Both the position numbers and the translations under genes were made by a program. The notes beneath the pieces were generated by a model that saw nothing but the letters and a program-made list of their open reading frames with translations, was not told where the DNA came from and made no database searches. Below are positions 25,669 through 37,400 of a stretch of 64,000 nucleotides of DNA, in pieces. Origin of the DNA: Talinum fruticosum (Eukaryota; Streptophyta; Magnoliopsida; Caryophyllales; Talinaceae); contig JAITYX010000059.1 in the NCBI GenBank assembly GCA_021018815.1, positions 744,001 to 808,000 on the forward strand, read 5' to 3'. Every line of letters begins with the position of its first letter. The first letter of the stretch is position 1.

Positions 25669-25728
<60 letters not shown>

Positions 25729-25740
25729 CTATGCAATATA
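25516..25740 (+). repeat. Further copy of the Helitron 5' terminal module with (TAA)n
   Basis: Directly after the CTAGT of Helitron B comes ACTATATAATAGCAATC, GACATGGCGG, GAGTTTCGTCCAATAAAAAA, TATGGACTCT and a (TAA)n array (about 25669-25729). No matching 3' hairpin follows within the window, so this is a solo or truncated 5' end. Confidence 0.75.
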
Positions 25741-25834
25741 TAATAGTAGTATTTTTAAACCGGTCAAATATTACAAAGAGGGTGATTATAGAAGCTTACG
25801 GTAATGTTAACCATAAAAATTATTTGTCCATTAA

Positions 25835-26110
25835 ATATTCTCAACTTTGAGCTATCTTGTTTGTAATATTCTCAAACTATCGATTTATTCCGTAACATTC
25901 CCACCTTTAATATTAATATTTTTTAATATCCTATATTTTGAGAAACTAGTGATGAGTGTCCTAGAATCGGGTTAACTAAAGTTAGTTTTTTTAAAGTACA
26001 GGATATTTAAAAATATTAGCATTAAAAGTAGGGATGTTACGGAGTAAATCGATAGTTCGAATATTACGAGTAACATGGCTCAAAGTTCGGGATATTAAAA
26101 ACTGAAAATC
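25835..26110. repeat. Foldback (long inverted repeat) element, copy 1
   Basis: Two arms of about 100 bp are inverted relative to each other. The left arm holds AACTATCGATTTATTCCGTA and the right arm TACGGAGTAAATCGATAGTT. Further out, CAACTTTGAGC pairs with GCTCAAAGTTC. The spacer is about 60-70 bp. A transcript through it would form a long hairpin. Confidence 0.7.
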
Positions 26111-26894
26111 CATTGAAGATACTAACGATAACAGGAATAAACTATATGAATTCATCAAAATTATATGTTACCGATATATTATATCTTTTATACTATAAAA
26201 ATATATTTATGTATATTTTGTGTAATGATATTTTTCAAATGATCTGTTACTGATTTGGGGGAGGGGATGGTCTCAGATGCTGATTTTGTGGAAGAAATAT
26301 TCTTCCTTGCAGATTTTACATGCTGAATTTGTGTGTCACGAAATAGTGAATGCTATAACAAGATTTTCGCTGATCCTGATTTTCTTCAAAATAAACAGAA
26401 TTAACCTACAAAATAAATTCATTAAGGGCTTTTTTCTTTTTCCCTTTTCCCTTTCCCTTTCCCTTAGCATGTTTCTCTTACATCAAAGTACTTCTCTTGC
26501 TTCTCTCCCAACCAAAAAAAAAAAAGAAAAAAATTTCTCTTGCTATTTCAATTTTCTTTTTCTTTTTTATAAAAAACTCTTCACTACAATAGACTAGATA
26601 TTCAGCATCATATAGTTAGGTTTTTGGATTTCTGTTATATAAATAACGATTTTTTTTGTGTGTATTTTGAAGGATGAACACAATTAGAGATCAGCATTTC
26701 ATCATGGAAGGGACAATTTCCCTCAGTGTTCTTCAATCAGGCTCTATTTCTAAACTCTCTGTAGTTTGTAGTTAATTTGAGATTGTGTTTGTTATGTATG
26801 CAAATTTAATGTCTTCCTGGTTTACTTACGAACTTTGTAGATTTAAACTGATATATTTTACGTACGTATGCATTAATAAAAAGGATTGGTGAAT

Positions 26895-27165
26895 TTTAAT
26901 ATCCTAAAACGCGGATCATGTTGTTTATAATAATATCTCGAACTATCGAATTATCCTATAGTATCTACCTTTAATGCTAATTTTTTTAATATCCCGAACT
27001 TTGAAAAATTAGTTATCGAGTTCCAAAATTAGGATAACGAAGGTTAGTTTTTCAAAGTATGAAATATTAAAAAATACTAGTGTTAAAGGTGAGAATGCTA
27101 CGAGGGGTATATAAATAGTTTGAGATATTATGAGTAAAATGGCAGCAAGTTTGAAAAATTAAAAT
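26895..27165. repeat. Foldback element, copy 2
   Basis: Same design and related sequence as the 25.8-kb copy: AATATCTCGAACTATCGAATT on the left, and AAATAGTTTGAGATATTATGAG on the right. The inner arms hold CCCGAACTTTGAAAAATTAGT and AGTTTTTCAAAGTATG. The arms are more diverged than in copy 1, so this is an older member of the same family. Confidence 0.65.
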
Positions 27166-27169
27166 CTAA

Positions 27170-28786
27170 AAATCCTTAATGAAAAATACTAACTTTGCAT
27201 GTTATTTAAATAATCAATATAGGGCGGCCACTTTGGTGGGAAATTTTGGGAGGGAAAAAGAAAGTAATTAATATGATTAATACATAATGGACTAATTATT
27301 TTTTATCCATTTTATAAAGTGTTCCTTCAATTAAATTATTATATAGCCTTTGATAAAAATAAAATAAAATTATAGAGCCACCTAAAATGCTAATTTTCTT
27401 TCACTATATCAGTCCTTAATTGCTCTCTCATGGATAATAGAGTCATATGCTATGCTTTAAAACGGAAAATTCACTTAACTCGTTTATTTAAGTTTGGGTG
27501 ATTATTTATGCGATCCAATAATTTTAAATAAATATTTATAAATTTATTAAAATTTGAGTAAATATTTTTTGAACCATTTTTGTTAGAAAATATTTTTAAA
27601 AAAATTTCTATATGACTATGATTGATAATCGATAATCCAAATCAATCAAAATAAGGGGAGCTAGTGTTGAAGGGCCAGTTCTCAGTTGGAAAGTGTGTCG
27701 TTATTGGGCTTTCTAATTGGCCCAAACACAGATGCTAGTGGGGTTGTAGACTTGAGACATGACATGTTTAATAGATTGAGTAAATGTAGATTGTTGGAAA
27801 TTTAAGTTAATTTTAATTACATAAAATTATTTCGAATGAGGTATGGTCATTATGTAGATGTAGAATATTGGTTTTAAAAATTAATAATTTTCACGAATTA
27901 TTTGGTATGCTTTGAATTGTAATAGAATGAATTTGTTCCGAGTTGATTATTTTGGTATGAGATTGTTTGTTTAATTTTATCGATACGAGTTAGTTTAACT
28001 GTTAAAATATTTAAAAATAAACTCCTGATATTACCCTTTGTGCCTTTCTTTATACCCAAAAAAATTATAATTTTAGTATCATATTATTTTTAGTCCTTTT
28101 AGTGTCATTTTTTTTATAGGAAGAATATGTCTTGTTAAGGGAAAATAAGGTTTGGAAGGCAATTTCTTTATGGGTTAACATTTTGTTTTAGTATTGTTTG
28201 GTTATATTTGGAGTCTATATTGATAAAAAAAAAAAAAACTTAACATAATATTTGTTTGTCAAAAATTAATAAATTTATATAATAAAATATTTAATAAAAT
28301 TTAAACATAAACAGATGAGTTTGAAGGGGCTTTAAAAGATTTTGATGAAAATTAAAAAGAAAAAAGGAGATAAAATACAACATTTCATATACAAATGTAG
28401 GACTTTAGGTCTAATATAAGCTTCATTAATTAATAAAAAATATTTATAAAATTCTACACAATTCCTTCCCACAATATGAACAAATCCATCATGGATGATA
28501 AGTTCCATATTCAATATGGGATAATATATATCATTAATTTTTTTTACACCTACAAATTAGCTAATTAAATTTTACACATATTTCTAAATACAGAAAAAAA
28601 AAACTACATTATTATTCATAGTACTAGGCTTCATGGTGACCCCATTGGCTTGCTATTATTCCTTAATTAATTTTATTTATTTATAAACCTGTGGCTGTGG
28701 GTCATCAATTCCAGCAAAACTATAGGTAAAATTTAAATTAAAAAAAAGACTTCTTCTGAGAATTAATCACTTGTAGAGGTAAAATT
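27170..28786. other. AT-rich intergenic spacer
   Basis: No gene is supported. It lies between the foldback repeats and the stop codon of the CCT gene, so its right end will include the 3' untranslated region of that gene. Confidence 0.5.
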
Positions 28787-31589
28787 TCAAATCCAGGACT
28801 GGATTTGGTAATTGCATTTGAAAGAATTCACCCCACTGAGATGAGAAAATATGTCTGATGAATCCACCAAATCATCCTCTTCTTTCACCTGCACCTGTTC
28901 ATATTGACCAGTAAAAAACATTCAATACTTTATACTCCTTTTTCTTTATTTTATATATTTTATTTTTTGCTCAAGAGATTGTGTAGAAATTAGGGCCTAT
29001 AGAAAATGATCAATTGATTTTTGGTAGGCCCGGTTGCTCTAAAATTTATGTGAAAATTACCGTTTTCGGGTTGAATTACAAAAGGTGCTTAGATCGAACT
29101 AGATTAAATAGAAATCTAACCCCCAGGCTACAGGATAATGGAGCCTGTAACGAAACCTGTTGGCTCCCATACACCTTCTTGGAGACAAATCTAGAAAATC
29201 AAGGCCTAAACCTAATATTGGTTCAACACCATATGGAAACAATCCAAACCAACTTGATCCAAAACTTTCCCAATAGTTATTTTGGTCATTACATGAGACA
29301 AACTGATTGGATCGAGAAAACTAGACCTCTCAAAATAAATCAGCACGCACTAGATTCGATATACAAGTCCGTCAACGAAAAATGACCAGAACAAATTAAC
29401 CCAATTCAAACTTATCTCCGAACCATTATCGGGATATATGCAGGGGGTAGCTAGTTAGCTATGTGTATTTGAGTATGACAAATAATCTGGCTTGTATATG
29501 TGTTGATGGTTTTGCAAAATGTTTATATATGGTTATTTTCCGAGTGAATATGATGGGGAAGCTTACTTCATCAAAGTCATCCTCTTCGTGATGGTGGCCG
29601 TTGATGTGCCTGTGAGTAGTATCTCCAAAATCATCATTCTTGGCAAACCTCCCTCTCACTCGAGGCCGACTATCTGCCAAGGTCTTGCGGCATGCATACT
29701 GTAAAATAAGGTAATAATCTTAAGGTCGGAAATTGTAAAGAAAAAATGCATTAAAATTACATGTGAGTGTCAAACCTGTCAATGCATTTTGAATGAAAAA
29801 TATTGCTTATGAACAATTTTGGTGACGAAAACTTAAGTTTGACTTCCACTTATATCGATCATTGTAATTCCTTTTGTATGGAAAAAATTTTTTCCAGAGG
29901 AGACAAGAAAAGTCATGAGGGGACACTGTGAAAAAGAAGTAACAGATAGGGCAATTTTGATTGCAGTAATCAGTGTTTAATGTGATTGTTCATACCTATT
30001 TACAGTCAAATTTGATCTGAAAATTGAGCTATATTCCATCAAATCAAAATATGAATCATTTTGCACTAGTTTACCATATCAACACCATGTTCCTATCTCA
30101 CAGACTCGTAACTTAAAACAAGTCTTCTGATACTTGGTAATTCATTTCTGTCACATTTATCTTTTTTTGATATGCGTATGTTTAAGTGCCATATGAGACA
30201 TGAACGTCGAGTTAACTCACTCTGACATCTGTATGGCTGTATCCAACATGTATGTCTGAATCTAAATGGCAGAAACAGAGTTACAGCTGATGGGGGCATA
30301 AATTTTTATGACCAATAGATTTTTTTGGTTGGGGGTTTGCTCTGTTTGGGGAAATAATATGTAAAGTGGCCCCGATAAGGGAGAAAAAAAAAAATTTGAA
30401 CCTTGATTTTCTTGCTGAAATTCCTCTCATTTCTCTTCTTCATGTACCTATGAATCTTTTCTTTCCTCTGTTCAACAGAGAGCTTTCCCACTTTGAAGGT
30501 GGAATCTTCGGACAAACTTGATATCTCTGTTGCCATTGGAGCAGAGCTTGTTGCTGCACTTACCAACTGTGAACTCTCACTGCTAAATGCCTACCCAAAA
30601 AAAAGATCAATTTTAATTTTCCAAAAAATATATAGGACAAATTTGATCCAAGAAGTTCAATATAACCCAGAAAATAACAGAAAGTACCTGTTGCATATCT
30701 CCTGAGTTGTACAGCTGAGGAAGTTGATCAGGGCAGAAAATCCCCCATTATCACCATTATAATCAAGTTCTTTACCCTGTAAATCCGATGATATTAGCAG
30801 ATTTCCAGTGAAGACGCCAGAGTTATCAGATCCTAGCCCATGATTCAGATTCCCCGGCAGGAAAGATCCCATCGAACGGTCAAGAAACGAGCAGGATGAG
30901 GAGGAGGATGAAGCTGCTGCGGCTGCCGCCGCCACCGCTGCTGAAGGGTTGAGCCTCATGAAAGGTGGGATTGAGGAGAGGCAATCGTCCTCGAAAACCG
31001 TGTCCAATGGGGTGTGGCCCGCCATGAGGGGAAGGAGTGAGGGGTCAACAGGGGTGGTGGGGTATTGTGAGAGCCCATTGTTATTAGTCATGTTAACATG
31101 GTGATCACCTAAGGGCAGTTGGTAGTGTTGTTGGTCTTGTTGGGCGGTGGTTGTGAGGTTGTGAAGGTTATAAGGGGCCGCGGAGAAGGATGGGGAGGGA
31201 GAGAAGTCAATCGAGGCAGAGATGTCGTTGTCGATCTCATCCTGGGGTTCGAAGAGGAGCGCCCTATTGTGGTGGTGGGTTGACGCGGAGATGGTGGTCG
31301 GAGTGCTACTGGTAGTTGTGCTGGTGTTGGTGGTTTGATCGTTCTGTTGTTCCCCTTGGAAGTTACTGATGTCTAGAGAATCTGTGATGAATTTGCTGTT
31401 ACTGTTGCTGCTGCGGTAATCTACTATGTCTGAAGGAAACGAAAGATTTGTGGCATACGAAGAATTCTGGTCCTCATAACCACAACAATTAGGGCTAGAA
31501 GTGACTTCTGAATTCTGTAAAGTATCATGAAATATATCAGGGTCGCAAAAATCAAAGATTTGTGCGCTGATAGGGCTCGATATATGATC
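28787..31589 (-). CDS. CCT-motif family transcriptional regulator (no B-box seen), one frame break
   Basis: Minus-strand exons: 31589-30688 (902 bp), 30590-30402 (189 bp), 29698-29567 (132 bp) and 28894-28787 (108 bp, TGA at 28789-28787). Exon 1 here opens DHISSPISAQIFDFCDP directly after an acceptor TTGCAG, so a short upstream exon with the ATG is missing from this model. The protein has poly-Asn/Ser stretches and an alanine run followed by serines. The CCT motif spans exons 2-3: RKEKIHRYMKKRNERNFSK, then ACRKTLADSRPRVRGRF. It ends VNSFKCNYQIQSWI. CCT proteins act in the nucleus, usually through NF-Y-type complexes; this B-box-less group includes CIA2-like and CMF proteins. The frame breaks in a run of five G (30742-30746): upstream reads LDYNGDNGG, and the conserved continuation IFCPD...LYNSG is in the next frame. 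The 902-bp length, with phase-0 borders on both sides, is one base short. Confidence 0.85.
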
Positions 31590-34440
31590 CTGCAATGAAT
31601 CAGAGAAGCAAAATCACAATATAATCAAATACTGATTTTCAAATTTGCCTCATGAAAGTTAATATCACCTTCTCCTCCTTTGAGTTTCTCATGCAAAATG
31701 CTTTAATTAGTTTTCTGGTGAAACTTTTTGTTGAACAATACATGAGAGTATATATAAGCAATGAAGAAAGCTGAAGTAAAATTATCTGAAAGAAGATATG
31801 TAGATAGCTACCCATTTTCTATAAATCTCTACAAGTACATGTCAAGTTAAGTTATATTCCTTGGAGATATAACTTTACCATAAGTTGCACTAGGAAAACA
31901 AGGTGTGTCTTTTACGCCTATTCACACAGAATTGGATAGGAGTGTCGGCCTAGTGACAAACATTTCATATTTTCATCCTCTTCTCCAGGGTTCGGATTTT
32001 GAAGGAGTTGGAACGGGTTGCGAGCATTAACTTGGTATCCCTATTCCTTTAGGTCTTAAAGCCCAATTGGAGTTATTCTTAAAACAGAGGTACAGTTGAA
32101 TAATCTCCATTTTTCCTTCCTAAAAAAACAAATAATTGAATGTTCATTCAATTCTTGTTTCTTTTTGTGTTGTGATTGTGAGTCTGTTCCTTTTTCATAT
32201 ACTTGAAAATAAGTTAGTTGAGTGTATACATATTTTTATCTTAGTTTGTGTTCAATATGGCATGCAAGAACTAGATACTTAGAGAGAAAGAGATAATTGA
32301 GAAGAGTTTTGAGAATTGTGGACATTGATTTGAGAAGAAAACATACAAGAAAAAGACTGTAGTTGGACAAACAAATGGAATTAAAAGGCACTTGGAAACT
32401 CCAATTTAGGACAAAAGTGAAAAAAGGTTTTGTTAACCCTTTGGTGAATGTGTCCATATGTAAAAGGAGGACCATGCAGATTAGCTGGACAACTTCTTAA
32501 GATGGTAATTAGCAAAGTATTCATCTAGAGAATCTAGAAGCACAAGTATTTTTCATGCCTTGTGAAAGGGACCACACCATTTATGTCCTTGTCTAACTTA
32601 ATTAATTACCAATCACTTGATCTTATGAAAAATACACATATATATACATATACTCTTTTTCAAGTGGTGGGCTAAATCAAAATGAGCCATAGGGTTGAGG
32701 GAGGGTGTGATCGGTCAAGCCTCTACGATGCACTGACCATGGTTTAAAAAGAGACTTTGTGAATTCATTCGTACACTATTATGTTTATAACACATTTTAT
32801 GATCGTAAATATATGGTTGCAAATGTGAATAATGTTGAAATTCGTAACAAGGATTTCAAAAAACTAATTATTAGAAATGAAGTATTAATAAGAGAAATCA
32901 CGTGTATTTTGAAATTTACATGTATTAAAAGTTAGATGTTAGATGTAAAAAAAAAAAACTAACGAGAAACGAGAATATAGGAAAAAAAGAGGATATATTA
33001 CGAGTAAAGGGCTAGGAAGATGGTCCGATAGTGATCGAGGATCGAAGGAGGATCGAAGGAGGAGGAGAAGGAGGCGGATGAAGTACTTCGTGTAACGACA
33101 TGGTTAACGATCCTTCGCCTTCCTCTTGCTCGTCCTCTTGGCTTCGTTGCTCTTTCAGGGCTTTGTCCTCTACAAGAAGAGCGCTCACAATAGAACACAT
33201 TATTTACGAATAATTTTCTTTCACCCGAATTAAGTTTCCTACAAATGCCCTATTGAATTCCAATAAAGTTATTGAAGGATATAAGTGATGATCTCAAGAG
33301 AGGGCAATGCTCCATGAGACATAGAGAGATGGAGAGAGAGAGAGAGAGAGAGAGAGGATGAGAGAGATGAGAGAGAATAGAGGAGAAGAAAATATAGATA
33401 AGGAAGAGGAAATAGGAGGGTAAGGGGTCCTTAGGAGTAGGAGAGCAAATCCGACGCTGGCGCTAAGCCTCTTATTCAGGGAATATTTCAGTTTGTTCTT
33501 CTTTTGAGTAGGGAGTTAAACGTTATTTTGTCAGTAAAACAAGATTGTTTTTTTTCCCCCGCCTTGGGGTTGGGTTCGGTTGTTTAAAGAGTCTTTAGTC
33601 TTTCTCTTTGACCTGGCCCTTCGTCCTTCTACCTTTGACATCTCTTTTACCCCCTCTCCTCTTCTCGCTCACTTGTCCCAAAGTAATATCACAAAAGTTT
33701 GAGTTTGGGTTAAAATTGGGTTGAATAAATCGGTTATCGACAAAACTTTTATTCGATACTCAATTTTTTGGATCGGACAATTAAAATCAGATTCGGACAA
33801 CGAAATAGAAAAATTTTATGTCTAAATTTAAAATTCGAGATAAAAAATCATGCTTGAACCTAATTTTTTCGAATCGGACGAATTTGGATAATCGAATCGG
33901 ACGATATTTTTCCACTGCTATCCCAAATTATAGGAAAGTTATATTATGACAAAACATTATATGTATTGTGGATTATATGATTTCTGTTTTAGCCTTATTT
34001 GTTGTTTGTAGAGACGATAAATATTAGTACTCTTGTAATTGTGATTGGTGTTTTATATATGTCGCATCCGGCTATATCGACTTTGAAATAATTTATGAGT
34101 TTCAAGCGGGTTGAATTGGGAGATGCCTATATTGCTGATGGTTCTTTCACTAATCATCGGCTAGCTAATGACGACTTTTATCGGGACCTCAGTGAGAGAT
34201 GCTTTACGTACGAGTTTGAATTGGGAACCGAATGTGATGCATGAAATATATTCATATATATAATATATGTAATAGGCACATTGTAGACCCAAATTATACG
34301 TAATATCTATTATACATTTAATATTTTTTAATTATCATTACTGAAAAAAATTATAGTAGCATATAATTTTTTCGAATGTCATTTTTCAAGGTAGTAATTT
34401 CAAACTACTAATTTTGGTTACGTTAAATAACAGTTTACTT
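31590..34440. other. Upstream region of the CCT gene and intergenic sequence
   Basis: The missing first coding exon of the CCT gene should lie just right of 31600. A candidate ATG with a phase-0 GT lies near 31680-31700 on the minus strand, but it is too short to trust. A GA-rich block with (GA)n lies at about 33328-33410. Short open frames at 32998-33200 (-) are not recognised. At about 33690-33926 are repeated GAATCGGACGA-type motifs ending CCACTGCTATCCC, which may be a hAT-like end. Confidence 0.4.
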
Positions 34441-34446
34441 TTATAT

Positions 34447-34790
34447 ACTCAGAGCATGTTGAGTTAAATGTAGGATATAAATAACACTCCTTAATCCCTA
34501 ATGGTATTTCATGATCTGTCTTGTGCACTCGGACGCTTATGATCGATATTGTTCAAGAACCAACTTAACTGAAAAGTTGAACATGGTATTAGAGCGTTTT
34601 TGAACAAGAGATTTAAGTTTTGAATCTTATTGCACAAGGTAATGAGGAACCATTGTTGCATCTACACTTCAAACCGAAAGGAATTCATATGAGGGACGTA
34701 TTAGAGTATAAACCTATTTTTGGACGTTCAACCATTTATTTAAACTTTTGATTGAGTTGATTCTTGAACATATATCATCCTGCATGACAT
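34447..34790 (+). mobile_element. Possible TRIM (small LTR retrotransposon)
   Basis: At 34586 GAACA is followed by TGGTATTAGAGCG, one base from the usual plant initiator-methionine tRNA primer-binding sequence TGGTATCAGAGC. The preceding segment starts TGTTGAGTTAAATGTAGG near 34447, giving a possible LTR of about 140 bp. About 110 bp downstream, ATGAGGGACG could be the polypurine tract, followed by TATTAGAGTATAAACC as the start of a second, decayed LTR. No coding capacity is present. The two LTRs are too diverged to align by eye, so the call is tentative. Confidence 0.4.
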
Positions 34791-34805
34791 CACATTCGAC
34801 AATTT

Positions 34806-35005
34806 TAGACCTTTTTTTTTTTTTTTTGAGAAAGGCAAGTGTGTGTCACCCAACCCGACTCTCATATGAAGGGTGATTGCAATTGAGCTTGAAGACCCAA
34901 GGGTACAAGAATATGAAACTCGGACCTAACACCCACTACAACTTCTTTGCATAATTGCAAGGAAATCGGTAGCCCTTATGCTTATTTTCTTCCAAAAGAA
35001 TATTT
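34806..35005 (-). mobile_element. Possible SINE (minus orientation)
   Basis: On the plus strand a run of about 18 T is followed by GAGAAAGGCAAGTGTGTG. Read on the minus strand this is a poly(A)-tailed unit of about 190 bp. It contains GGTCCGAGTTTCATATTC, close to a polymerase III box B, and CTTGCCTTTCTC just before the poly(A). Box A is not clear. Confidence 0.4.
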
Positions 35006-35029
35006 GACATTTATATAAGCATTTATAAC

Positions 35030-35480
35030 CGCGTTCACCTCATTTCAACTTATTTTAATTATAACAACAAATCATTTTAATTCATTTCAACCCATTTCAT
35101 CTCATTTCACCTATAATTGCTGCTTATTTCGATTCATTTCAGCTCATAACAGTTATAACAACTAATCATTTCACCTCATTTCGATTATAACAACTAATTT
35201 AATGTAATTTTTAAAAACCCCTAATTTTATAAGTAACTTTACAGATGTTATAAGATTTATAAATTAAGGATTTATTCGAAGTTACATGAAAAACGAAATT
35301 TATGTTCTTTTATATTCGTTTACGTTCTTTTATGTTCATTTATATTCATTTATGTTCGTTTACATTCGTTCGTCTCTTATTTTAACAACTTATTTCTGTT
35401 CATTTATGTTCATTTTTGTTCTTTTATATTCATTTATACTCTTTTATGTTCGTTTAAATTTATTTCTATTTTTTTATATT
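35030..35480. repeat. Two adjacent short-period repeat tracts
   Basis: 35030-35190 is built from CATTTCAACTCATTTCA-like units mixed with TATAACAACTAAT. 35295-35475 is built from a unit of about 10 bp, TTTATGTTC or TTTATATTCG. Each tract is imperfect, typical of subterminal repeat regions of non-autonomous hAT-type elements; here the termini are not identified. The open frame over the second tract (35286-35561) is just this repeat. Confidence 0.55.
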
Positions 35481-36246
35481 TGTATGAATTTTGTATGTAA
35501 TTTCAAACATGTCCTAAAAGTTCAAAACTACTTAAAGTCGATGGAAAAGGACATACTATAGATGCTTTTGTTCAAAACAAGCAAAATTCATACTATGCAG
35601 ATAAAGCGATGAAGTAAATTGCTATGCACCGAATAAAATGCCAAACATGCAGGAGTTGACATTTATCTGATGCTAGTTTTGTGAATGCGTGAAGTAATGC
35701 GATGCATACTCGAACAAACTTTTATTTTGTAAAAAGGTGAGGAAGAGGACAAATAGGTAGTGGTTTAATTTGTGTGTCATTTTGCCTTATAGAGTCATGT
35801 GTCGGGGTACAATGCCGGGGGAATATGCCTTAATTTGCTTAAAGCATAATAGATAACACTGTGAAGCTCCTTCTCATCAAATTCACAAGGGAAGTACATA
35901 ATTACTCTGAAAATGACACAATATCGTTTATTTATTCGATTGCCCTTATCTTCTAGAATTCTCTATTTTATCTTCTTTTAATTCGAAGTCGTAGTAGTTG
36001 TTATTCTTCTCGCTAATATCTTGATAGTTTAATTGACATCTCTTGTGCTTTTTCACATTGAATACTTGAATTTTACTCTTGGGAATTGCACAAATCTCTT
36101 AGTTGAGATTTTTGGTAGGAGTGCAACAAGCTGTCTTGGCCTTGGGTCTCTCCCGTTTCAAGTTTCAACATTCTCTTTTGTCCGGTAAGCTCAGTAAAAG
36201 CTACCTTTAAATAAGGTGTCGATTAGGTGGATCTTTTTATCTAACC

Positions 36247-36465
36247 AATGAAGGGGTGGTATAGTGAGAGAAAACTCACATTTCACAAGGAGGTTTGGGT
36301 TCAAATTCTACTAGAAACATTGGAGGCAATTTCCTTTCCCACATTTCCCTTCCCTCCTCCATATCTTCCCTCACCTAAAGTATTAACTATGAAATATGGG
36401 GTCTTAGGTGAGATTGCTTACCATTGTAACAAAAAGTAAAATAAAATAAAAATGGTGAACCTTTT
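36247..36465 (+). mobile_element. tRNA-derived SINE
   Basis: The unit starts GAAGGGGTGGTATAGTGAGAG (box A-like TGGTATAGTGAG). About 40 bp on comes GGTTTGGGTTCAAATTCTAC, with the box B core GGTTCAAATTC. It continues through a pyrimidine-rich body and ends in an A-rich tail (AAAAAGTAAAATAAAATAAA). Spacing and order fit a polymerase III promoter and a SINE layout. Confidence 0.6.
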
Positions 36466-37209
36466 TATCTATATAAAAAAATATATATTGCTCTTCTCTT
36501 ATCTTCATAAGCTTTTTTTAGTCCTTCCAAATCTTTTTGAAACTTTTTAAAAATTTTCCGCCACCCTATTTTCTTAGAGAGAGGAATGATTATCTTAATT
36601 AGTTACAAGACTGAGAGAAGATAAATTTACTTTTACGCTTCTATTTGTATTATAATAGAATCAAGTTGATGGAATATTAATATGTAACAAGATCAAATGA
36701 GGTTTGTGTTTAAGTTGATTTAGGTCATGAATATGTCGATCAAATTCATCTAATATAAATTTCTCATCCAAAAAAAAAAATTATAAATAGTCTGTACATA
36801 ATATTATAAAATTATGGTACACTCAAAACGAAAGTATATAAATCTTCAGTAATGTTATCTCCGTCTAATATAACAAAGATCCAAATTTAACTTAAAATGA
36901 TTGAAAAAATATAAATTCAACCCCAATCAATTTTGATTTGAAGTTGACATAATTTCACCATTAGCATAAAAACATGTTTATATTTTTAAAATTTGAACTC
37001 AAAATGGTCAAGCTAAACCGACCCGTTTGCCGGCTATTCGTATCTCAAGTTTCGAGCATCCTTAGACTCCCGGTGGTTGGGCTGGGGCTTAGAGTGGGCC
37101 ATTGCGTTTCAGCCCGTGATATTTTGATATGGGGAAGCTTCAACCCCTTATTACACTCCGAAGCCCAAACTCTTTACTGAGTTCAGCTAACTAAACAGTT
37201 TTAAACACC

Positions 37210-37238
37210 ATCTCTCTCTCTCTCTCTCTAAACACCCG

Positions 37239-37272
<34 letters not shown>
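37210..37272. repeat. (CT)n tracts in the PRP19 5' leader
   Basis: Two CT microsatellites lie just upstream of the PRP19 start codon and a third lies in its first intron (37363-37396). CT tracts in plant 5' leaders are common and often sit near the transcription start. Confidence 0.7.
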
Positions 37273-37274
<2 letters not shown>

Positions 37275-37346
37275 CCGCTCTGGTCTCAACAGTAGTAGAT
37301 TTTCAGCGTAGCTCTCCGAGGCGGAAATCTCTGCTCCAAAGTCACG

Positions 37347-37361
37347 ATGAACTGCTCAAGT

Positions 37362-37400
<39 letters not shown>

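Noticed and set aside
29014..29385. 123-codon plus-strand frame
   Set aside because: It lies wholly inside an intron of the CCT gene on the opposite strand and matches no family I recognise; probably chance or a transposon scrap.
35286..35561. 91-codon Phe/Tyr-rich frame
   Set aside because: It translates the short TTTATGTTC repeat; no other support.
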